Origin: Pyrodictiaceae archaeon
GTDB lineage: Archaea > Thermoproteota > Thermoprotei_A > Sulfolobales > Pyrodictiaceae
Reading direction: 5' to 3'
NCBI GenBank assembly: GCA_026986935.1
Contig: JALSNP010000012.1
Location: 1 to 5,015 of the forward strand
Length of the DNA stretch: 5,015 bases
Part shown: positions 1-4,982 of the stretch, one piece after another
Layout of the letters: every line of letters starts with the position of its first letter
Numbering within the stretch: the first letter of the stretch is position 1
The notes under the pieces: model-generated
The model's input: the letters and a program-made list of their open reading frames with translations, nothing else
Database searches by the model: none
Told to the model about the DNA's origin: nothing
Program-made: the position numbers and the translations under genes

Positions 1-1
1 C

Positions 2-73
2 TATACCCTATTAGTTTACAAGAGGGTAAGTGACCCCTATACTTCCTCTGGAGCCCACTATAAGCACAGCTAG
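2..73 (+). CDS. possible 3' end of an unidentified plus-strand gene (partial, weak)
   Basis: An open frame enters from the left edge and runs 23 codons to a TAG at 71-73. The visible C-terminus begins YTLLVYKRVSDPY and ends HYKHS. Its codons (CTA, GTA, AAG, AGG) suit the rest of the window, and the start looks like a beta strand. The stretch is too short to recognise a family or to prove coding. A minus-strand frame is also open across the same bases, but it is rich in Cys and Ser and less protein-like. If real, this gene would end about 420 bases upstream of secG on the same strand. Confidence 0.25.
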   Translation, partial: YTLLVYKRVSDPYTSSGAHYKHS

Positions 74-339
74 CAAAGCGAGAGAAGCACAACGACATGA
101 ATTCACTCACATACTTTACTATCGCTCCCTCCCCCCGGCTTCTAGTAGAGATCTGCTACACCATGTTATTACCGTATCATTTTCATAGATTATTCAGGTT
201 CCCTGCTCACATATTATTCTATTCTTATGATTGTTTGTATAAACTATGTATTAGATTCCATATGTGGAGCTCTTCTCCTAAATCCATAGCGTATTTATCC
301 ACTGGAAACAGAGGGGTCTGGAGCAAGCAGTAAAAAATC
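74..339. other. AT-rich intergenic stretch with no credible gene
   Basis: I see no supportable gene here. One frame is open from 97 to 333, but its product is crowded with Tyr, Phe, His, Cys and Ser in no recognisable pattern, as expected of translated non-coding DNA. There is no convincing ribosome binding site, tRNA or C/D-box guide RNA. A small CTG-GAAA-CAG hairpin lies at 302-311. The stretch separates the possible gene at the left edge from the secG promoter. Confidence 0.6.
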
Positions 340-369
340 GAGAAAAATAATAAAGTAATATATTTTTCT
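340..369 (+). promoter_or_regulatory. probable archaeal BRE/TATA promoter of secG
   Basis: A purine-rich, BRE-like tract (GAGAAAAA, from about 340) is followed by a strongly AT stretch with TAATATATTTTT at 356-367. This is the clearest TATA-like element before secG. Archaeal TATA boxes usually lie about 25-30 bases before the transcription start, which would place the start near 385-392. That leaves a leader of roughly 105 bases, long for crenarchaea, whose promoter-proximal genes are often leaderless. The exact box and start site are inferred. Confidence 0.4.
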
Positions 370-419
370 AATAGGTTCTAATGCTGACCCCTAGCTTTCC
401 TGTGGAGTGGGAACAATCA

Positions 420-488
420 CTAGGAAACTCCTAGACAGTAGAGTTAAAGAAGGGAGCGAGAAACGCATAACTCTACCCAGAGGGCTGG
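420..488 (+). promoter_or_regulatory. three consecutive hairpins in the secG leader
   Basis: Three perfect stems follow one another just before secG. CTAGGA (420-425) pairs with TCCTAG (429-434) around a three-base loop. GTAGAGTTA (438-446) pairs with TAACTCTAC (468-476), a nine-base-pair stem whose loop contains a smaller GCG/CGC stem. CCAG (477-480) pairs with CTGG (485-488), beginning at the base right after the second stem, so the two could stack. The third hairpin takes up part of the GGAG ribosome binding site at 487-490, five bases before the secG ATG. This could be a regulatory leader or a separate small RNA. No known RNA family is recognised. Confidence 0.35.
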
Positions 489-495
489 AGCAGGG

Positions 496-690
496 ATGCC
501 TCGCAGTAAGCGGAAACAGAGGAGCTCATCTAAGGAGGAGAAGGCTAAGGATACTTCACCTACAGTGTTTACAGCGGCTGGTCTGCTAGCTTTCAGCGAG
601 GAGGATGCAGTGATAAAGCTTAAGCCGATCCATGTCCTTATCGCGACTATTGGGTTAATAGCGATTGTACTGTTCTTCTCAGTAGTATAA
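496..690 (+). CDS. secG: preprotein translocase subunit Sec61-beta (archaeal SecG)
   Basis: The 64-residue product is the small beta subunit of the SecYEG/Sec61 translocon, a single-span, tail-anchored protein bound to SecY at the edge of the channel. It has the full family architecture: a short basic, Ser/Lys-rich cytosolic N-terminus (residues 1-20), the conserved segment TAAGLLAFSEEDAVIKLKP (residues 26-44), then one transmembrane helix (about 45-63) ending at the C-terminus. The length is normal for archaeal Sec61-beta. The ATG at 496 is the only possible start, because an in-frame TAA lies at 445-447 with no start codon between; GGAG at 487-490 is a suitably placed ribosome binding site. 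The gene stands alone, convergent with the MoxR operon, behind an unusually long leader. The call rests on the conserved AGLL-F-EED pattern plus the tail anchor. Confidence 0.94.
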   Translation: MPRSKRKQRSSSKEEKAKDTSPTVFTAAGLLAFSEEDAVIKLKPIHVLIATIGLIAIVLFFSVV

Positions 691-715
691 GGGTTGTCTC
701 AAATAGGTCTGTTTT

Positions 716-767
716 AGAGAGGAACAATAATATATTTATATTATTTGATTCGGTTCGCGGCCTCTCT
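716..767. terminator. nested inverted repeat between convergent genes, candidate bidirectional terminator
   Basis: An outer stem, AGAGAGG (716-722) with CCTCTCT (761-767), encloses an all-AT inverted repeat, AATAATATA (726-734) with TATATTATT (737-745), separated by two T residues. It lies between the secG stop (690) and the last minus-strand stop (805). A short T tract precedes it at 712-715 on the plus strand, and the minus-strand transcript would read a U- and pyrimidine-rich tail here. Archaeal termination depends mostly on U tracts rather than hairpins, so the terminator role is inferred. The AT core could instead be a TATA element, but no gene start follows it on either strand. Confidence 0.35.
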
Positions 768-804
768 CATCACTTTTGTGCTCAGCTGTCCGGCAGACCA
801 GTCC

Positions 805-960
805 TCATCTCCTCTCCTCTAGTCCTAGCCCGAGTAAGAGGTATCCTATACCAGCTGCTAGTATCGAGGAAGCTATGTCTCCTAGATGAAGCATATATAC
901 GCTTACTGCAAAGAATCCTATACCTGCTCCGAGCAATATCATGCCCAGGTATTTGCTCAT
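805..960 (-). CDS. small two-helix membrane protein, last gene of the MoxR operon
   Basis: The product is 51 residues, starting MSKYLGMILLGAGIGFF and ending GLGLEERR. It has two predicted membrane helices (about 4-26 and 29-47) joined by a short HLGD turn. The positive N-terminus (SK) and RR C-terminus predict that both ends are cytosolic. The helices share a motif, GAGIGF (11-16) and AAGIGY (35-40), exactly 24 residues apart, with matching DNA, suggesting a duplicated Gly-rich packing helix. The start is well supported: GGTGG at 969-973 lies eight bases upstream, and the ATG comes five bases after the stop of the preceding gene, as in a coupled operon. A longer frame in another register (782-982) gives a basic, featureless product and is rejected. 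The family is not recognised; it may be a subunit or stabiliser of the neighbouring membrane proteins. Confidence 0.75.
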   Translation of the reverse strand: MSKYLGMILLGAGIGFFAVSVYMLHLGDIASSILAAGIGYLLLGLGLEERR

Positions 961-965
961 GTTGT

Positions 966-1718
966 TTACCACCCTGCTCCAAGCATTTTTAGTATTACGA
1001 AGTACGTGAGGGAGTAGACCAGTATATCTATGTTCTTTACCCTATGGGTTAGCGGTGCTAAAAGCTTAATGAAATAGGATATGAACGCTGCTACAACGTA
1101 TACCGGATCATGATATGTTATTGATGGCGCAATGCTGGCGATGTAGAGCGTGATTCTGAACCCATTATCCGGTGTAATAGTGGTATATATCTTCCTGGCA
1201 AATAGTGCCTCTTGTGGAACCATACGGTGACCTGAATAATACCCATATGTGAGAGAGACGGCGAAGAGTGCTACAAACCCATATATTATTGCATCGCCTA
1301 CCCCGGTCTCACCGAGTTTTTTGAACCCCTGTATATTTGAATTTGAAAGCGTGTATATGAGTAGTGATGCGTAGAATATTGATAAGAAGGTAATAATTAT
1401 TGCTGGTACCAGCTTCTTCGCCTCAGCGCCCAGCAGTGGTGTAGGAGAACGTATCCCAACAAATGAAGAGAATATCGCGTAGAGCAGCATCAATAAGGTG
1501 AATACATTGTTGAGGTATACTGCGAGTACAGATAGACCCGATATGGATAGAATATAGGAGAGCCAGGGCAGCCTTAACGCTAAGAGCAGAGCAAGCAATC
1601 CTAGAGTAGCCGATAAAACTACCATGTTTGTTGATAACTCGTTATAGTATACGATGATTATTATTAGGGGGGAGACGGCGGCCGATAGGGACACAATCTT
1701 CTCCGTATCAGGCCGCAT
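966..1718 (-). CDS. polytopic membrane protein of unknown function in the MoxR operon
   Basis: This 250-residue protein is very hydrophobic, with about seven or eight predicted membrane segments (near residues 8-25, 32-49, 52-69, 72-89, 103-123, 141-160, 203-221 and 230-246). A polar loop (about 161-190, with HRMVPQEALFARK) carries most of the charge. I see no transporter, protease or enzyme motif and do not recognise the family. The ATG at 1718 is preferred: it overlaps the end of the DUF58 gene by 11 bases (ATGCGGCCTGA), typical of translational coupling, and has GAGG ten bases upstream (1729-1732). An in-frame TTG at 1739 would add only seven residues and enlarge the overlap. Its place after the MoxR and DUF58 genes makes it a candidate membrane partner or client of that machinery. 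That is inference from context only. Confidence 0.85.
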   Translation of the reverse strand: MRPDTEKIVSLSAAVSPLIIIIVYYNELSTNMVVLSATLGLLALLLALRLPWLSYILSISGLSVLAVYLNNVFTLLMLLYAIFSSFVGIRSPTPLLGAEAKKLVPAIIITFLSIFYASLLIYTLSNSNIQGFKKLGETGVGDAIIYGFVALFAVSLTYGYYSGHRMVPQEALFARKIYTTITPDNGFRITLYIASIAPSITYHDPVYVVAAFISYFIKLLAPLTHRVKNIDILVYSLTYFVILKMLGAGW

Positions 1719-2979
1719 AGCGTGCCAGCCTCGGGGCAACCATGTTTAGTAATGATAATGCATCGGCTAGCGATGATGCGGTCAATACGTGTACAAGGGG
1801 GGCTCCTCGTGCACGGTCTCTAAGAAACTCGTACTCTTTTATGAACACGTCCTCGTTGAGCCGGGGGCGTAGATACACTATGATTACTGGGGCTCTTCTA
1901 CGCTTAGCGACGTCGAGCACGTCGTCTACGTGGAGCGATATCTCGGGGCCCGTGAGCACTATTAGTGGCATGTTCTCTGAGAACGTTGAGGCCTCGCGTA
2001 ACGCGTCTCTGAAATTAGTCCTAGGAGACGATAGGTACGGGTCAGTCATGGACGCCCTATTGTATAGCTCTAGGAAAACCTCTGATGCGTGCCCAGGGTA
2101 TCGGCTAAACCATATCTCTCCGTGGAGGAATGTATACCCAAGAATACCAGCCCCCCTCTTAACACCCATTGCGAGGGTAGAAGCGAGTCTCAGTGCATGA
2201 TCACCAGGCGTGTCACCGGGCCTCCCTATCCACATGGGTTTAGATAAGTCTAGGAAGATGTATAGTCTTAGTCGTAGCTCTGCCAAGTCCTCGCGGACAA
2301 CGAGTTTTCCTAGACGAGCAGTGGCTGGCCACACTATGCGCCTAGGGTCGTCGCCTGGCTGATACTCTCTTAGGCTATAGAACTCTATTCCAGCACCCTT
2401 TATTCTACGGGAATAGATCTCCTCTAAGCCGAGTACCTCGCCTGCCCTGATCCTCGTCCTCGTGGAGAGGGCTATGGGATAATACCTTACAACTAGTATT
2501 GATTCCAGCACCCTAGTTGCCTGAAACAGTGCTAGCAGAGATGGTTTCTCCAAGACTATTGTCCTCGCAGTACTTAGCCCTGGTGCACCGATTAGACTAT
2601 ATGTATAACTCGTACAGGTTTTTGGCGCAGCATCTACAAGGAACCCTGTTGCTGCTGGCTCTCTCCTAGTACGTGGAGGAGTATCCTCTCTCACCACCAG
2701 GTTGTTGATTGTCTCGCTGGATTTGTTACATATCCGTGTGGTAACCCTTATCGGTGTATTCTCTGGGGCTGCTCTTTCCTCTGCATCGCGCCTAACACTG
2801 ATACGTGACAGTATTGATTCATAACGAGTCGCGGCCGCGTAATCGGCTACTAGTGCCACGAGGAGGAATAGTGACAGGGGCAAAGTGATTAACGGGTATA
2901 CTCCGAGGAAGCCGAGGATGTAGAGCAGCGTAGCGGAGAAAGCAGCCACTATAGCCCTAGGCGTTGGAGCTACCACCAC
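1708..2979 (-). CDS. DUF58 family protein with degenerate vWA-like fold
   Basis: The 423-residue product has two N-terminal membrane helices (about 9-25 and 27-48), then a probable beta-sandwich (about 75-145) and the DUF58 core. The diagnostic block is at 198-229, including EFYSLREYQPGDDPRRIVW and the following TARLGKLVVRE. A vWA-like domain follows (about 238-410). DUF58 proteins are the standard partners of MoxR ATPases and probably link them to clients or the membrane. The metal-site (MIDAS) motifs are eroded: the usual DxSxS reads DLSKP (244-248), a Thr survives at 321, and the usual third-motif Asp region reads LTGPE (342-346), so metal binding is doubtful. The start is GTG at 2979, with GGAGGAG nine bases upstream. 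The gene lies 28 bases after the MoxR gene and overlaps the next by 11 bases. Confidence 0.93.
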   Translation of the reverse strand: MVVAPTPRAIVAAFSATLLYILGFLGVYPLITLPLSLFLLVALVADYAAATRYESILSRISVRRDAEERAAPENTPIRVTTRICNKSSETINNLVVREDTPPRTRREPAATGFLVDAAPKTCTSYTYSLIGAPGLSTARTIVLEKPSLLALFQATRVLESILVVRYYPIALSTRTRIRAGEVLGLEEIYSRRIKGAGIEFYSLREYQPGDDPRRIVWPATARLGKLVVREDLAELRLRLYIFLDLSKPMWIGRPGDTPGDHALRLASTLAMGVKRGAGILGYTFLHGEIWFSRYPGHASEVFLELYNRASMTDPYLSSPRTNFRDALREASTFSENMPLIVLTGPEISLHVDDVLDVAKRRRAPVIIVYLRPRLNEDVFIKEYEFLRDRARGAPLVHVLTASSLADALSLLNMVAPRLARYAA

Positions 2980-2988
2980 TACTAGGTT

Positions 2989-2995
2989 CTCCTCC
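2989..2995 (-). promoter_or_regulatory. strong Shine-Dalgarno that fixes the DUF58 GTG start
   Basis: The minus strand reads GGAGGAG here, complementary to the CCUCC end of archaeal 16S rRNA, nine bases before GTG at 2979. No ATG is available in frame. A second GTG follows directly at 2976, so the start could be one codon later. Confidence 0.6.
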
Positions 2996-3007
2996 CATAA
3001 CCTGTTG

Positions 3008-3919
3008 CTAAGGAGGCGGCACCTTGGCTAATACCTCCTCTATAATCCTCTCCGGCGTTATGCCGGCTAGTTTTGCCTCTGGTTTCAGGATTATCCTATG
3101 CCGTAGCGCGGGCCACGCGGCCTTCTTTACGTGATCCGGCGTGACGTGGTCCACGCCCTCGATGTACGCTAGTGCTCGCGCGATCTGCATCATCGCTATA
3201 GCTGCTCTCGGCGAGCCTCCTAGCTGGACATTTGGGTTAGAGTGTGTAGCCTCGACGAGCGAGGCTATGTAGTACTTTATGTTCTTATCAACATATATGC
3301 TCCAAACCTCTTCTCTCGCCCTTACTAGCTGCTCTCTATCTATCACCGGGTTTATCGGCCACTCCTCGATAGTTCTTAGCCTCTCCAATATCTCTACAAG
3401 CTCGTCCCGCGACGGATACCCTATGACAACCTTGGACATGAACCTATCTACCTGTGCCTCGCTAAGCGGATATACTCCCTCGAACTCCACGGGGTTCATA
3501 GTGGCTATGACGGTGAAAACTGGTGATAATTTAAACGTATTACCCCACACGGTTACTTGTCTCTCCTGCATAGCCTCTAGTAGAGCTGCCTGAGTCTTAG
3601 GGCTCGCGCGATTAATCTCATCAACAAGCACGATGTCCGCGAATATAGGCCCCTTCTCGAACTCGAAGCGATCTCTACGATAAACATACGTGCCTATTAT
3701 ATCGCTTGGTAATAGATCCGGTGTGAACTGTATACGTTTAAACTCAAGGCTCATAGCCGACGCTATCGCCTTGGCTATAGTTGTCTTCGCTACCCCGGGT
3801 ACCCCCTCTAGCAGGACATGGCCCCCCGCAATAATGGTTGCTAGAATATACTCCAGTTCATCACGTTTACCTACTACGACTTTTGATACCTCGTCCAGTA
3901 TCCGGGAAAATATGGTCAA
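3008..3919 (-). CDS. MoxR-family AAA+ ATPase
   Basis: This 303-residue protein has every landmark of the MoxR family, which forms ATP-driven rings acting as chaperones or remodelling factors, often for complexes with vWA or DUF58 proteins. The Walker A motif is GVPGVAKT (39-46), after the family signature GGHVLLEGVPG. Walker B is IVLVDEINRASP (96-107), followed by QAALLEAMQERQVTV. Sensor 1 is ATMNP (139-143), the arginine finger lies in VDRF (157-160), and sensor 2 is SPRA (236-239) in the C-terminal helical lid. The length is normal. The start is a TTG at 3919, since an in-frame stop lies a few codons upstream; an ATG at 3927-3929 is out of frame by one base. The gene follows the DUF4350 gene after 58 bases and precedes DUF58 by 28. 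MoxR subfamily cannot be assigned without a phylogeny. Confidence 0.97.
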   Translation of the reverse strand: MTIFSRILDEVSKVVVGKRDELEYILATIIAGGHVLLEGVPGVAKTTIAKAIASAMSLEFKRIQFTPDLLPSDIIGTYVYRRDRFEFEKGPIFADIVLVDEINRASPKTQAALLEAMQERQVTVWGNTFKLSPVFTVIATMNPVEFEGVYPLSEAQVDRFMSKVVIGYPSRDELVEILERLRTIEEWPINPVIDREQLVRAREEVWSIYVDKNIKYYIASLVEATHSNPNVQLGGSPRAAIAMMQIARALAYIEGVDHVTPDHVKKAAWPALRHRIILKPEAKLAGITPERIIEEVLAKVPPP

Positions 3920-3931
3920 TTTCCCCCATGT

Positions 3932-3962
3932 CCCCCTTTCTCACAGAGCAGCTATAAGGGGG
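3932..3962 (-). promoter_or_regulatory. GC-rich inverted repeat just before the MoxR gene
   Basis: On the minus strand CCCCCTT (3962-3956) pairs perfectly with AAGGGGG (3938-3932). An inner CTC/GAG pair (3948-3946 with 3942-3940) can extend the stem. It lies in the 58-base gap between the DUF4350 and MoxR genes. The CCCCC arm could alternatively pair with a second GGGGG at 3927-3923, next to the TTG start, and so could hide the ribosome binding region. No run of T follows on the minus strand, so a simple terminator is unlikely. A translational control or RNA-processing element is the better guess. Confidence 0.4.
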
Positions 3963-3977
3963 TGAGGGTTTTACGGC

Positions 3978-4982
3978 TTACTTTGATCTACGGCCTTCAA
4001 CAATTGTTCTTATGGTCTCGATTACCTCGTCCACATTAACTATCTCCCTGTGCTCCTCTCTTTGCTTCTCAGGTAGTCCTACAACTAGTATGGAGGCTAG
4101 GAGTGGGGCCGCGATAACGGCTAAGAGGATTGCATGGATCCGTGACTTGATCCAAGAGGAGAGGCTGGTGAGCACATCGATTACCCCGCTGATACTTGCT
4201 CTTAGGAAGGCGGAAACCTCTACAACGCGCCCAGTAATATAATGGGTGTTATCAAAGACTATGTAGTGCACCGGGTAGTTCTTTGCTACGAGCTCTACAA
4301 GGGATAATGCAACACTACGTGTAGATAGGAATGGTCTAAGCCCCTCTATCTCGAAGTTAGAGAATATGCTTGAATCAGATACAATGAGGGCTACACCCTT
4401 CCCTGTTTTCACGAGAGCCGCTACGGGGTATCGCTTACCCGGGCTGGGCTCAGCCCAGCAAACCACCTTGGCGCTGGGAGGGATATTTTCTAGCCACGCA
4501 ACCTTTGTGGATACTATGACTCTGCCTAGGCAGATGAGGGGGACAATGTAGCTAAGCCTTCCCGTCACACTGCTCTCTAGCATATCGCTCGATATCCTAA
4601 TCCCCGTGATCTTCTCGACGAGCTTGTTACTATTCCCGGTCTCATCGGCCACGAGTAACGCTATTCTGCCATCCTTTACCAGTTTGGCTAGAGTTGAGGC
4701 CTCGTCCTCGGTGAAAGGCTTGTCCGGGCCCAGGACGATGTAGAGCGTTCTCCCATACATATAGTACCTCGTCGCTACATAGTTTGGAGAACCCAGGATT
4801 ACGCGGTACCCCTTCTGCGAGAGAAGCGAGTAGAAGTCATGAGAGCCCGTCATGAAGATGTTCTCGGGGCTCGTGGAGTAAATCGATGCAGACCTTGTAT
4901 AGATATTACCCGTCGCAGCAGCCACTAGCGCGGCGCTAAAAATCACTAGCAGCAAGAGTAGTGTTCTCCCAGGCACTAACAA
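3978..4982 (-). CDS. membrane-anchored DUF4350-like protein of the MoxR operon
   Basis: The 334-residue product begins with a hydrophobic signal or anchor segment (about 7-23, after Arg6). A long extracytoplasmic domain follows (about 25-280), then a second membrane helix (about 282-302) and a charged cytosolic tail (303-334). The middle matches what is expected of DUF4350, a Rossmann-like, glutaminase-type fold without an obvious active site: SHDFYSLLSQKGYRV (47-61), LYIVLGPDKPFTEDEASTLA (80-99), ALLVADE (108-114), the conserved-looking VSDSSIFSN (201-209), and VFDNTHY (242-248), resembling the family's DE-H pattern. Such proteins are frequent companions of MoxR and DUF58. The start is TTG at 4982, with GGAGG nine bases upstream; GTG at 4976 is an alternative. 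The start overlaps the frame of the gene upstream. The family call is by pattern recognition, not by search. Confidence 0.75.
   Translation of the reverse strand: MLVPGRTLLLLLVIFSAALVAAATGNIYTRSASIYSTSPENIFMTGSHDFYSLLSQKGYRVILGSPNYVATRYYMYGRTLYIVLGPDKPFTEDEASTLAKLVKDGRIALLVADETGNSNKLVEKITGIRISSDMLESSVTGRLSYIVPLICLGRVIVSTKVAWLENIPPSAKVVCWAEPSPGKRYPVAALVKTGKGVALIVSDSSIFSNFEIEGLRPFLSTRSVALSLVELVAKNYPVHYIVFDNTHYITGRVVEVSAFLRASISGVIDVLTSLSSWIKSRIHAILLAVIAAPLLASILVVGLPEKQREEHREIVNVDEVIETIRTIVEGRRSK

Noticed and set aside
299..314. CTG-GAAA-CAG hairpin with a GNRA-type tetraloop
   Set aside because: Only three pairs, then a mismatch and two more pairs. Too weak to call an RNA element.
97..333. 78-codon plus-strand open frame
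   Set aside because: Composition is dominated by Tyr, Phe, His, Cys and Ser without domain-like pattern, there is no ribosome binding site, and the region is AT-rich intergenic sequence.
304..522. Direct repeat GGAAACAGAGG at 304-314 and 512-522
   Set aside because: A few eleven-base matches are expected by chance in 5 kb, and the second copy is explained by Sec61-beta codons.
767..785. GTGATGA and CTGA on the minus strand, resembling boxes of a C/D guide RNA
   Set aside because: The order is CTGA, eight bases, GTGATGA, as in a D'/C' pair. No proper C box precedes it (only a mismatched GAGATGA) and no CTGA follows at guide distance, so a complete C/D RNA cannot be drawn.
782..982. 66-codon minus-strand open frame
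   Set aside because: It overlaps the 51-residue membrane protein and the end of the 250-residue gene in another register. The product is basic and featureless, while the overlapping frame has membrane helices and a good ribosome binding site.
1719..1739. TTG at 1739 as start of the 250-residue membrane protein
   Set aside because: It adds seven residues (MPRGWHA) and increases the overlap with DUF58 to 32 bases. The ATG at 1718 gives a compact 11-base overlap with GAGG upstream.
3949..3957. TTATAG on the minus strand as an internal TATA box for the MoxR gene
   Set aside because: It is short, surrounded by GC-rich sequence, lacks a BRE-like purine tract, and overlaps the GC hairpin. An operon read-through message explains the gene as well.
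1742..4551. Plus-strand open frames opposite the operon genes (1742-2200, 3279-3593, 3690-3965, 4012-4242, 4366-4551)
   Set aside because: They are antisense shadows of strongly recognised minus-strand genes, with Ser/Thr-rich products and no family features.
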